Shown: positions 54,970 through 63,486 of the stretch, piece by piece
How the letters are laid out: each line of letters opens with the position of its first letter
How positions within the stretch are numbered: the first letter of the stretch is position 1
Source: VRUE01 sp963718775
GTDB lineage: Bacteria > Actinomycetota > Thermoleophilia > Solirubrobacterales > 70-9
DNA: 64,000 nt
Direction: 5' to 3'
Assembly (NCBI GenBank): GCA_963718775.1
Contig: OY970377.1
Coordinates: 124,001 to 188,000, forward strand
Position numbers and translations under genes: made by a program
Notes under the pieces: generated by a model
The model's database searches: none
What the model was told of the DNA's origin: nothing
The model's input: the letters and a program-made list of their open reading frames with translations, nothing else

Positions 54970-57354
54970 ATGCAAACCTTTCTCAGCGCTCCCAAGCTCG
55001 CCCAAATCCTCCTCGGCGCCTGCCTGGCCACGGTCATAGCCTTTGCGGGCCTGCAGTTCACGGCCCTCGCAGCGCCGAGTGGCAAGCAGAGCGCCAACGC
55101 GAAGCTCCTGCTGAGAGCCGACGTCGACACCGACCGCGACGGCCTGAGCAACCGGGAAGAGACCAAGCGGACCAAAACCAATCCGCGCAAGGCCGACACC
55201 GATGGGGACGGCCTTTCCGATGGAACCGAGGTCAAGCGCACGAAGACGAACCCGCGCAAGGCCGACAGCGACGGAGACGGCGTCAGCGACGCCGCTGAGA
55301 TTGCCGCCGGATCGAACCCCTGGGACCCGGCCAGCGTGCCCGGCCTGCCAGGCGGAGACCCCGACCCCACTCCGCCCACGCCTCCCAATCCCCCGATTCC
55401 TCCCGACACCACTCCGCCGCCAAGCGAGCCGGTGCAGGCGGTCTGGACCGCCCCCGAGGAGGTTCTGGTCAGCGTGCCGGTGATCCTCGACGGGACCAAC
55501 TCGACCGGCGAGAGCTGCGAATGGCTGTTCGAGAACCAGAGCGGCAGCCAGGTCTTCGACAAACAGCAAGGCTGCCTGATCGACTTCACCTTCAAAGCGA
55601 CCGGGACCAAGTACGTCAGGCTGGTCGTCCAGGGCGCCGACGAAAGCACCGACTCGAACAAGCAGTCCTTCAAAGTCGAGGCCCCCGACACGCCGCCGCC
55701 CGCCGACACGACGCCGCCCGACACGACGATCTCCTCCGGGCCTGCGGCGACCACGACCAGCACCTCGGCCAGCCTCGCCTTCAGCTCGACCGAGTCAGGC
55801 TCCAGCTTCGAGTGCAAGCTCGATTCCGGGTCATACGGCGCATGCACCTCGCCGAAGTCCTACTCGGGCCTCTCCGTCGCGGCGCACACCTTCACGGTGC
55901 GGGCCACCGACAAAGCCGGCAACGTCGACCTCAGCCCGGCGACCCGCAGCTGGACGGTCGAAGCCGAACCGGTCACGCCGCCGCCCGCCGACACGACGCC
56001 GCCCGACACGACGATCTCCTCCGGGCCTGCGGCGACTACGACCAGCACCTCGGCCAGCCTCGCCTTCAGCTCGACCGAGTCAGGCTCCAGCTTCGAGTGC
56101 AAGCTCGATTCCGGGTCATACGGCGCATGCACCTCGCCGAAGTCCTACTCGGGCCTCTCGGTCGCGGCGCACACCTTCACGGTGCGGGCCACCGACAAAG
56201 CCGGCAACGTCGACCTCAGCCCGGCGACCCGCAGCTGGACGGTCGAAGCCGAACCGGTCACGCCGCCGCCCACGGGTGGAGGCTGCGTCGCCGGCGCCAC
56301 GCAGGCCACGACCTCGTCACAGGTGCGCTCCGCCGTCCAGGGCAACAAAAACGTCTGCGTCACCGCCAGCGCCGGAGACGTCTCCCTCGAAGACCTCGGC
56401 TCCAAGCCGGTGACGATCTCCACCGAAGGCGGCTCGATGGGCCGGATTTACATCGAGGACACCACAGACGTGACGATCCAGAACGCGCGCTTTCGCTCGA
56501 TCGAGATGCGCGGCGCACACCGAACCCACGTCCTCGACAACGTGATCGGCGGGACCCAGGCCAACCGCGTCTACGACCAGCTGATCTTCATGCCGGACGA
56601 AAGCAACGACGTGAGGATCGAAGGCAACGACATCGGCTGGACCCTCTCCGACACCACGGGCAACACCGGCTATGGCTGCCGCTGCTACGGAGAGACCAAC
56701 AACCTGCGTTTCGTCGGCAACAAGGTTCACGACATCGCCGCCGACGGCTTCCAGGGAACCAACGGCGCAAACGTCCTGATCGATCGCAACGAGATCGGGC
56801 CGGTCGGCGCAAATTCCGGCTCGACCTCACACTCCGACAACATCCAGATCGTCAGCAACGAGCCGAACCTGCGGATCACGAACAACTGGCTCCATCACCA
56901 GGGCTACTTCGAAGGCGAGATCACCGGCAACTCCGGATCGACCTACATCCATGGCGGCACCTCCAGCTCGGTGCTCTATGAAAACAACCTGATCCAGATC
57001 GCCAGGGGCCGCACCGAGATATGCGGGCTCGGCACCGGCGGCACCTCGCGCTCGAACATCACGGTGCGCAGCAACACCTGGGTCGAAGGCGGCCTGACCT
57101 TCAACAACTTCCCCAGCTTCGCCTGGGAATGCGACAGCGGCACTGGCAACACCGTCGAACGCAACATCGCGGTCGATGCCGACGGCGGCTTCGCGCTGAC
57201 CGGGTCAGCCAGCTCCGCGACCTTCGCGGCCAACATCTGGGGCAAAACCTCGGCGGTCACCCTCGACGCGAGCGGCAACTGCACCTCGGCCAACTGCAAC
57301 CCCGCCGGCCAGCCGGCGATCGGCTACCGCAAGCCCTCAGGCGTCGACTGGTAG
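54970..57354 (+). CDS. Secreted protein: calcium-binding TSP3 repeats, two Ig-like modules, beta-helix
   Basis: A 794-residue protein. Signal peptide 1-35 (CLATVIAFAGLQFTALAAPS). Residues 50-115 are three thrombospondin type 3 repeats (DVDTDRDGLSNREETKRTKT, ADTDGDGLSDGTEVKRTKTN, ADSDGDGVSDAAEIAAGSNP). A Pro-rich linker and a PKD-like domain follow, then two near-identical 95-residue modules (FECKLDSGSYGACTSPKSYS) related to the type A modules of the giant protein. Residues 430-790 form a right-handed parallel beta-helix (DVTIQNARFRSIEMRGAHRT, LRITNNWLHHQGYFEGEITG), as in pectate lyase-like or polysaccharide-modifying proteins. It probably binds or cuts the glycan of the locus. Confidence 0.87.
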   Translation: MQTFLSAPKLAQILLGACLATVIAFAGLQFTALAAPSGKQSANAKLLLRADVDTDRDGLSNREETKRTKTNPRKADTDGDGLSDGTEVKRTKTNPRKADSDGDGVSDAAEIAAGSNPWDPASVPGLPGGDPDPTPPTPPNPPIPPDTTPPPSEPVQAVWTAPEEVLVSVPVILDGTNSTGESCEWLFENQSGSQVFDKQQGCLIDFTFKATGTKYVRLVVQGADESTDSNKQSFKVEAPDTPPPADTTPPDTTISSGPAATTTSTSASLAFSSTESGSSFECKLDSGSYGACTSPKSYSGLSVAAHTFTVRATDKAGNVDLSPATRSWTVEAEPVTPPPADTTPPDTTISSGPAATTTSTSASLAFSSTESGSSFECKLDSGSYGACTSPKSYSGLSVAAHTFTVRATDKAGNVDLSPATRSWTVEAEPVTPPPTGGGCVAGATQATTSSQVRSAVQGNKNVCVTASAGDVSLEDLGSKPVTISTEGGSMGRIYIEDTTDVTIQNARFRSIEMRGAHRTHVLDNVIGGTQANRVYDQLIFMPDESNDVRIEGNDIGWTLSDTTGNTGYGCRCYGETNNLRFVGNKVHDIAADGFQGTNGANVLIDRNEIGPVGANSGSTSHSDNIQIVSNEPNLRITNNWLHHQGYFEGEITGNSGSTYIHGGTSSSVLYENNLIQIARGRTEICGLGTGGTSRSNITVRSNTWVEGGLTFNNFPSFAWECDSGTGNTVERNIAVDADGGFALTGSASSATFAANIWGKTSAVTLDASGNCTSANCNPAGQPAIGYRKPSGVDW
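55690..56259 (+). repeat. Tandem duplication of a 285-bp Ig-like module
   Basis: 55690-55974 and 55975-56259 are direct tandem copies of 95 codons each, with only two silent differences seen (ACC/ACT and TCC/TCG). It is a recent in-frame module duplication. Confidence 0.88.
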
Positions 57355-58748
57355 GACAGCCGGCGCAGGGTTCGGGCGCGAGCGCCGTGGTGCTCGCGCC
57401 CTGGCCCGCGCCGGCACTTCGACAGAGGCGGCGCAGGTGCACATCGCCGAGAGGATCAGGAAGAAGTACGGCGCCTGCGAGAAGCTGAATATGTCGTAGA
57501 GGGCCGCCGCGACGCCGAACGCCAGGCAGCCGGCCCCAGCGGCGAGGGCCGGCGGGCCGCGCAGCGGGTTGTCGGAGCGCAGCACCGTGCGGACCAACAG
57601 CAACGGGGTCAGGATCAGGGCCAGGAATGCCAACAGCCCGAGCGCCCCGCCCTGGTAGACCTGGCCGAGGTACTCGTTGTCGAAGATCCGGTACGTGTCG
57701 GCACGGATCGAGTCATGGGTCCCGTAGCCGCGGCCGAGCAGCGGGTTGCTGAGCAGGTCAGGGACGACCGCCGGGTAGTCCCAGGTGCGCCCCAGCGTCG
57801 AGTCGGTCTGCTTGGCGCCGCCGAGGGCCGAGACGGAGCTGAAGCTCCCCCCGAAAGGGCAAGCCCGAAGACGATGGCGACGATCCCAAAGGGGGCGAGG
57901 TGCAGGAACTGGCGTGGTCGCAGCACGAAGAGCGTCAGCAACGCGAACGCCGGCACCACGACGCCGGACTTGCGCTGCGTGACCAGCGCCCCGGCGATGA
58001 TCAGGCAGGCGGCGACGCCGAAGAGCAGGCGTCGACGCAGAGTCGGCGCGACCGCGGCCAGGACCACCGCGAAGGGCAGCGCCATGCCGAGCAGCGAGGC
58101 GACCGAGAGCGGGTGCCTGGTCGGCCCGGCGATCATCGGGCGACCGGGGACCTTCGGGTTGTGACTGATGTCCGTCGGCGCCGGGTCGACGGTCGCGATC
58201 GGCGAGAAGACGGCCGAGGCGGTCTCGTAGAAGAGGTTGTAGCCCGCTTTCTGCTCGTAGATCGTGCCGACCGCGGTCAGGGTCGCCAGGACGACGATCA
58301 GGACGGCGAACGGGCGCAGCTCGGCGACGCGCATGGTGAGGGCGACGAAAGCGAAGATCGCGACCAGGCCGAGCAGGACGGCGAGCTTCTTCTGGGCCAC
58401 GTCCCATTCGCCGAGGTTGGTGATGCGGTCGACGTTGACGGCGACGCTGGCGACGCCGACGAAGACGAAGGCGATCATCGCAGCCGCCCAGCCGCGCGGA
58501 CGCAGGCGCCGGATGCCGTCGTCCTTGCCGACCAGGCTGACGACCGCCCAGGTCGCGACGATGAGCACGATGAAGAAGCGGTCGAGGTCGGAGCTGACCG
58601 GCAACTTGACCTTGAGGTGGATCGCTTCGAACGGGACCAGGAAGATCATCGCCAGGAATCCCGCGATCAGCCAGGGCATCGGCCTGCGAGTCCGTGGCCA
58701 CGCGTCAGTCAGGCGCATACCGTCGGACAACGACGATCCGGCCCGCAT
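57337..58748 (-). CDS. O-antigen ligase/polymerase-like membrane protein (Wzy/WaaL family), one frameshift
   Basis: About 470 residues with ten or more hydrophobic segments. Start at the ATG at 58746-58748 (MRAGSSLSDGMRLTDAW), 1 nt after the preceding stop. Helices include PWLIAGFLAMIFLVPFEAIH, FIVLIVATWAVVSLVGKDDG, and FAFVALTMRVAELRPFAVLI. GPTRHPLSVASLLGMALPFA and TQRKSGVVVPAFALLTLFVL are typical; the frame shifts near 57855 beside a C6 run, and then PLLGRGYGTHDSIRADTYRI and FDNEYLGQVYQGGALGLLAF give the Wzy_C/O-antigen ligase motif (GxGxG...N.YL). It polymerises or ligates the glycan. Its last 18 nt overlap the convergent beta-helix gene. Confidence 0.85.
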
Positions 58749-58749
58749 C

Positions 58750-59589
58750 TCAGCGCGCCCGTTCGGGCGCGGGCTCCGAGCGACGATGATCGTCGGGGCG
58801 CGGGCGAAGGCCGTTGTGGCCGTTGCTGCCCACCGGGGCGCGGTCCGTCGACCTGCCGGTTTCGCGCCATCCCCGGGCAATCGTCTGGGCCGGGATCAGC
58901 AGCATGCACCAGCCGACCAGCACGGCAATGAAGACGAAGGTGGCGATCTGGACGTTTGCGCCCGCGTTGACGACCCCGCCGGTCGCCCTGCCTAGCCGGC
59001 GGATCTCGACGCGGCGAGAGGCCGGCGTCCCCTGTTCGTCCTGGAGCCGGTCGATGTAGGCGTGCAGCGCCGTCGGCGCCGCGTCGGCAAGCCTTTCGGC
59101 CTCGACCCGGTCTGGCGCCTGGGCGAAGACCGAGATGATCGGCAGGGCCGGGTTGTTCTCGAACCGCAACCGGTAAAGCGCCCCCTCGCCGATGATCTGC
59201 GAGCTGCGCTGCTCGGCCGTCGGCCCCTGGTTGAAGGTGGGCACGTTGAGGTCGTAGGGGCCCTGCGCCTCGATCGCGTTGAAGGGGATCTCCGCCTCTC
59301 GCGCGATCAGCGCGACGGCTGCCGGGGTGGTCAGGAAGCGGGAGAAGACGCTCGCCCTCGTCTCGAGCGGGTCGAGGTCGCTGGCGAGGTCGGCGAACGC
59401 CGAGCCGGGCGTGTCGACCAGGATCTGCGTCGAGGCGGTAGCGAAGACGTTCGTGCGGCTCTCCAGCGACGGCGGCGCAAGGCCGACCCGGAAGACGCTG
59501 AGCAGCGCCGCGATCAGCGCGACAAGCACGCCGAGCACAACCAGGCGCCGGCGTTGCCAGAGGATCCTCAGGGCTCGTGCGAGTTCCAT
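58750..59589 (-). CDS. Wzz-like chain-length/capsule biosynthesis protein
   Basis: A 279-residue protein with an N-terminal membrane helix (RRLVVLGVLVALIAALLSVF), a periplasmic-type domain of about 180 residues (STQILVDTPGSAFADLASDL, ENNPALPIISVFAQAPDRVE, AERLADAAPTALHAYIDRLQ), and a second helix near residue 235 (IATFVFIAVLVGWCMLLIPA). The tail is cytoplasmic and Arg/Pro-rich. The layout matches Wzz/Wzc-type co-polymerases without a kinase domain. It is paralogous to the next gene upstream (shared SxxxILVDxxxS and QDEQGTP/QTQQGTP motifs). Confidence 0.8.
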   Translation of the reverse strand: MELARALRILWQRRRLVVLGVLVALIAALLSVFRVGLAPPSLESRTNVFATASTQILVDTPGSAFADLASDLDPLETRASVFSRFLTTPAAVALIAREAEIPFNAIEAQGPYDLNVPTFNQGPTAEQRSSQIIGEGALYRLRFENNPALPIISVFAQAPDRVEAERLADAAPTALHAYIDRLQDEQGTPASRRVEIRRLGRATGGVVNAGANVQIATFVFIAVLVGWCMLLIPAQTIARGWRETGRSTDRAPVGSNGHNGLRPRPDDHRRSEPAPERAR

Positions 59590-59603
59590 CCGGCACTCGC
59601 CCC

Positions 59604-60452
59604 CTAGGAGGGCTCTCCGCGCTTCTGGATCAGATCGGCGCCGCGATCCTCGGCGCCGGACTCGCCTCGGCTGGCGGCGAGGCGCAGGACCTCCGACGTG
59701 GCCTCTGCCTCGTCATACCGATCCTCGGACTGTGCGTCGGGCTCAGCCGCCCGCCAGGCGACCACCAGCCGTGGCGCGGCGAGGATCGCGACGACGAAGA
59801 GGCTGAGCAGGACCAGGAAGAGCATCGCCGCGACTTTGTTGCCGAGCGATTCGTCGACCAGAGCGGCTTCAGCCGGGCCCAGCACGCGAAACTCGACCCG
59901 CCGCGTCGTCGGGGTGCCCTGCTGGGTCTGGATCTTCTCGACGACTCGGCTGATCGCCGGAGGCGCGGCAGCCGCGAGCTTGCGCGCCTCGGGCACCGTG
60001 GGGGCACGGGTGACGACAGCGAGGATCGGCAGTTCGCCCGATTGGGTGATCGAGATCGCGTAGGGCTTTTGCTGGGCCGCTTCTTCGTCGGCCCCGGGCG
60101 CCTCGCCCGGCAATGGCACGGGGCCGGTGACGGCGATCTGGCCAACCGGAATGCCGTTCGCCTTGGCGATCTGGCCGATCACGTTGCCACCGGCGATATA
60201 GCTCGCGAAGACGCCCGCCCGCGCCGTCAGGCCGGTCAGGTCGCGGCGCGCATCGGCGATCGGCGAGCGCGCCGAGTCGACGAGGATCTCGATCGAGCCC
60301 TGAGCTTCGACCTGGGATTTCTTCGCGATCGAGGGCGGTGAGACGCTGACCTGGAAGACAGCGAGGATCGTCAGCGCGGCCGCGGCGACGACGGACAGGC
60401 CGACGAGAAGGCGACGGCGCCAGAGCTCCTTCAGGATCAAGATCAGGTTCAA
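59604..60452 (-). CDS. Wzz-like chain-length/capsule biosynthesis protein, paralogue
   Basis: A 282-residue protein. I choose the TTG at 60450-60452 (LNLILILKELWRRRLLVGLS), with GGAG 8 nt upstream, because it places the membrane helix (LLVGLSVVAAAALTILAVFQ) at the same position as in its paralogue; longer frames to 60584 lack support. Later motifs: IEILVDSARSPIADARRDLT, ELPILAVVTRAPTVPEARKL, VEKIQTQQGTPTTRRVEFRV, and a second helix (VAAMLFLVLLSLFVVAILAA). Two Wzz-like proteins in tandem may work as a hetero-oligomer that sets glycan chain length. Confidence 0.78.
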   Translation of the reverse strand: MNLILILKELWRRRLLVGLSVVAAAALTILAVFQVSVSPPSIAKKSQVEAQGSIEILVDSARSPIADARRDLTGLTARAGVFASYIAGGNVIGQIAKANGIPVGQIAVTGPVPLPGEAPGADEEAAQQKPYAISITQSGELPILAVVTRAPTVPEARKLAAAAPPAISRVVEKIQTQQGTPTTRRVEFRVLGPAEAALVDESLGNKVAAMLFLVLLSLFVVAILAAPRLVVAWRAAEPDAQSEDRYDEAEATSEVLRLAASRGESGAEDRGADLIQKRGEPS

Positions 60453-60639
60453 GTCATCTCCATCGTTGACGCACAGCGAGGTCGGCGAGTCGATAAAGAA
60501 CGAGGAGGCGCGCGGAGAACTTCTGCGCTCCAGGCCCTCGCACATACAAACAGGTGGACCATCTTCCCTCCACCTTTTTTCCACCCCTTGGAAAGCGGTC
60601 GTGGCGCAAGTCCGCGAGGCGCGGCCCGTTTATCCATTG

Positions 60640-61701
60640 ATGAACCTCGACCACGCGATTGAGACCCTGATGGTTGGCTACGGCTACTGGGGCCCCAACA
60701 TCGCTCGCAACCTCAGCGAGCGACCGGAGTTCCGCCTCGCCGGGCTCTGCGAGCGTGACGAGGAGAGGATCGAAGAGTTCCGTCGCAAGAGCCCGGGGGT
60801 CCCCGTGGAGCGCGACCTCGATACCGCTCTCGAAGACCCCAGTCTCGAAGCCGTGGCGATCGCCACGCCGCCCCACACTCACTACGAGCTGGTGCGCAGC
60901 GCGCTCGAAGCCGGCAAGCACGTCCTGGTCGAGAAGCCCCTGGCCCGCACCGCCGACGAGGCAGCCGAGCTGATCGCGCTCGCCAACGAGCTCGACCTGG
61001 TCCTGATGCCCGGCCACACCTTCCTCTACAGCCCGTCCGTCAACAAGATCGGCAGCCTGATCGAGGAGGACGTGCTCGGCGAGATCTACTTCATCACCTC
61101 TTCGCGGATGAACCTCGGCAAATACCAGCAGGACGGCGTGGTGCTCGACCTCGCGCCCCACGACCTCTCGATCCTGCTCCACTGGCTGAAAAAGCCCCTC
61201 GTCGAGGTAACCGCGAACGGCCGCAGCGTCTACCAAGACGGCGTCCACGAGACCGCTTTCCTGACCCTCTGCTTCGAGGGCGGCACCCAGGCCAACGTCC
61301 AGGTTTCCTGGCTGGCGCCGCGAAAGATGCGCCAGATGGTCGTCGTCGGCAGCCGCCGCATGGTCCAGTACGAGGACACGGCCTCTGACGACTCGGTGCG
61401 GATCTACGACCGCGGCATGGACTTCTCCAAGCCGCCGGCGAACTTCGGCGAGTACCGCCTCACCTACCGCACCGGCGACATGATCGCCCCCCAGATCGAC
61501 GCTGCCGAGCCCCTCGGCCTGGAGCTCAAGGACTTCGCCTCGGCGATTCTCGAGGGCACCACGCCGGTCTCCAGCGCCCAGCTTGGCCTCGAAGTCGTCT
61601 TCGCGCTAGAGGCCCTCGAGCAGTCGCTGCACTCCCGCGGCGAGCCCGTCGCGGTTCGCTCGGTCGCCGACGCGCTGCTCGGCGCCCGACAGAGCGCCTG
61701 A
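60640..61701 (+). CDS. Gfo/Idh/MocA-family NAD(P)-dependent oxidoreductase
   Basis: A 353-residue enzyme from the ATG at 60640 (MNLDHAIETLMVGYGYWGPN); the open frame extends upstream to 60466 but without homology. Rossmann motif GYGYWGPN; EAVAIATPPHTHYELVRSAL; the conserved GKHVLVEKPLARTADEAAEL (EKP motif); LMPGHTFLYSPSVNKIGSLI; and VVLDLAPHDLSILLHWL with the catalytic His. This subgroup (WbpB/WlbA-like) oxidises the 3-OH of UDP-sugars or reduces keto sugars ahead of aminotransferases. It is divergent from the Wzz-like genes; the 187 bp between them hold CCTCCACCTTTTTTCCACCC and no further gene. Confidence 0.88.
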   Translation: MNLDHAIETLMVGYGYWGPNIARNLSERPEFRLAGLCERDEERIEEFRRKSPGVPVERDLDTALEDPSLEAVAIATPPHTHYELVRSALEAGKHVLVEKPLARTADEAAELIALANELDLVLMPGHTFLYSPSVNKIGSLIEEDVLGEIYFITSSRMNLGKYQQDGVVLDLAPHDLSILLHWLKKPLVEVTANGRSVYQDGVHETAFLTLCFEGGTQANVQVSWLAPRKMRQMVVVGSRRMVQYEDTASDDSVRIYDRGMDFSKPPANFGEYRLTYRTGDMIAPQIDAAEPLGLELKDFASAILEGTTPVSSAQLGLEVVFALEALEQSLHSRGEPVAVRSVADALLGARQSA

Positions 61702-61757
61702 CAGGCCTTTTCAAGCCAGAGGACGCCTGACCGAGCGAAAGGATCGCGGGGGTCGGG

Positions 61758-62090
61758 TCAGACCGGGCGCGCTGTGGGCATCGCCGCGATGAAGTCCAGC
61801 TCGGCGAGGTAGATCAGCACCGTATGGGCGGCTAGCGCGTTGACGTCGGTGCCCTGCCGCCTCGCCTCGCGCTCGAGCAGGGCCTCGATCTCCGGGTCCA
61901 CGGCAAGCTCATAGGCGGTCTTGGCATCCTCGCGGTCGGCCTCGAAGAACTGCGGCAAGGCGATCGGCGATCGGCCAGCTTCGAGCTTGCCGGTGTAGTG
62001 ATAGAGCGCCGCCTGAACCGCGCCAACGACATCGGGCCCCAGTTGGGATTCGATGCCGGAACGCGCAAATGTGCCAAGAGCGACTCTCAT
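61758..62090 (-). CDS. Hypothetical protein, paralogue of the gene on the far side of the sigma factor
   Basis: A 110-residue protein: MRVALGTFARSGIESQLGPD, then AVQAALYHYTGKLEAGRSPI, and a C-terminal helical region EIEALLEREARRQGTDVNAL followed by AHTVLIYLAELD. The last 35 residues look like a small DNA- or protein-binding helix pair of the ribbon-helix-helix type (LEREARRQGTxVxxLxxH). It aligns with the product of 62946-63307 over most of its length. I know no named family. Position next to an ECF sigma factor suggests a regulatory partner. Confidence 0.65.
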   Translation of the reverse strand: MRVALGTFARSGIESQLGPDVVGAVQAALYHYTGKLEAGRSPIALPQFFEADREDAKTAYELAVDPEIEALLEREARRQGTDVNALAAHTVLIYLAELDFIAAMPTARPV

Positions 62091-62235
62091 TTGGTGAATC
62101 TCTTCTCAGAAAGAACTACCCGGATGCCCAAGATTTTCACGTCCTAGGCACGAATCCTTCTAACTTCCACCTCTAGATACCGTGCATTTGCAGCTACTTG
62201 AAGCCTGTGGCTGAAATTTGGACGAATATTTAGCA

Positions 62236-62263
62236 TTGACACTGGACCGATCGTCCTTATTCT
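62236..62263 (+). promoter_or_regulatory. Sigma-70-type promoter upstream of the ECF sigma gene
   Basis: TTGACA (62236-62241), 16-nt spacer, TATTCT (62258-62263). The surroundings (62100-62340) are AT-rich for this genome. The expected transcript start is near 62270, giving an 85-nt leader before the TTG start codon. Confidence 0.65.
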
Positions 62264-62354
62264 CCGTGCCGCGTTATGCGCAAAGACCGCCAGGAGCTTT
62301 TGGAGTCTTTGTGCATTTTGGGACAAAAACATCGCCAACGAATCGAGCTTTGAC

Positions 62355-62927
62355 TTGAAGACGACATCGACATCCGGTAACAGCCAACTCGTCCAGCAGG
62401 CCATCGAACGGGCCAAGGCGGGCGAGAACGAGGGTCTCCACTTCCTCTACGTGCGCTACGCGCCGGACGTGCAGCGCTACGTCACCAGCTTCGTCCACGA
62501 TCACCACGAGGCCGAAGACATCACGCAGAACGTCTTCGCAAAGCTGATGAAAGCGATCGTCAAGTACGAGCAGCGCGAGGTCCCCTTCGCGGCCTGGATC
62601 ATGCGCGTCGCCCGCAACGCGGCACTCGATCACATGCGTGCCCGGCGCGCGGTTCCCGCCGAAGAGATCAGGCTCGCCGACTCAGGCCAGGCCCAGACGA
62701 GCCTCAGCCTTACGCACGACCTGCGCCGCGCCCTCGAGCAGCTGCCCGAGGACCAGCGCGAGGTTCTGGTCCTGCGCCACATCGCCGGCCTGACCCCGGT
62801 CGAGATCGCCAGCACCCTCGACAAGTCGGAGAGCTCCGTCCACGGGCTTCACCATCGTGGCCGTCGCACCCTGCAGGCAAAGCTCACCGAGCTCGGCGCC
62901 GCGCCCGTCGTCTCCCCCGCCGCTTAG
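62355..62927 (+). CDS. ECF-type RNA polymerase sigma factor
   Basis: A 190-residue protein starting with TTG at 62355. Sigma region 2: LHFLYVRYAPDVQRYVTSFV, EAEDITQNVFAKLMKAIVKY, AAWIMRVARNAALDHMRARR. Sigma region 4: LEQLPEDQREVLVLRHIAGL, TPVEIASTLDKSESSVHGLH and HRGRRTLQAKL. Only regions 2 and 4 are present, as in ECF (group IV) factors. No zinc anti-sigma gene follows; instead two paralogous small genes flank it on the opposite strand. Confidence 0.9.
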   Translation: MKTTSTSGNSQLVQQAIERAKAGENEGLHFLYVRYAPDVQRYVTSFVHDHHEAEDITQNVFAKLMKAIVKYEQREVPFAAWIMRVARNAALDHMRARRAVPAEEIRLADSGQAQTSLSLTHDLRRALEQLPEDQREVLVLRHIAGLTPVEIASTLDKSESSVHGLHHRGRRTLQAKLTELGAAPVVSPAA

Positions 62928-62945
62928 CTCGCCCGGGTACTTCCC

Positions 62946-63307
62946 CTACTCGTCGTCGAGATCGGCGAGAATGCGCTGGGTGAGGCGTCCGGCGTTCATC
63001 TCGGCGGCGAAGTAGAAGGCCGCGTGCTCGACCATCGCCTCGGCTGAGACGTGCTGGCGCTCGGCCTCCTCCTCCAGTGAGCTCCAGAGGTCGTCGTCGA
63101 CGTTGAGTCGCAGCGCGACCTCTTCGGCGTGGCGCTCGTGGGGCAGGAAGTGCGGGTAGGACCACCCCGACTCCTCTGAGTCCCGGTCATTGAGATAGCA
63201 GCGAATCGCCCGGATCACCCTGGCCGGGATGCGCTCCTTCTCGTCCCCCCTCCGCCTGCGACCGCTTCGCAGGCAAAGCCGCTGAGGTGAACGGTCACCG
63301 AGCGCAT
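62946..63307 (-). CDS. Hypothetical protein, paralogue of 61758-62090, one frameshift
   Basis: Begins at the ATG at 63305-63307 (MRSVTVHLSGFACEAVAGGG) and, after one surplus base in a G6 run near 63250, continues DEKERIPARVIRAIRCYLND, then WSYPHFLPHERHAEEVALRL, LEEEAERQHVSAEAMVEHAA and FYFAAEMNAGRLTQRILADL. About 120 residues. The block VxxAIxxYL...P.F...EL.VD.....LEEEAxRQxVS...L..HA..Y.AE is shared with the 61758-62090 product. The C-terminal region resembles a ribbon-helix-helix partner. Convergent with the sigma factor gene, 18 bp apart. Confidence 0.65.
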
Positions 63308-63486
63308 CGCAAGTTCCCCCTCGCAGAGCTTTCCGGCAAGCCGGTCGGCACAACGACCAGGATTCTCATGAGATTCGTCTACCCCCCGTCGATCAGCGGC
63401 ACCCAGCACCCTGCCCACTTAACGAGCGTATAACAACAGAATCCTTTACTAAATGGCCAGTGAGGCCAACTTGGCCGGCTTCTTTG

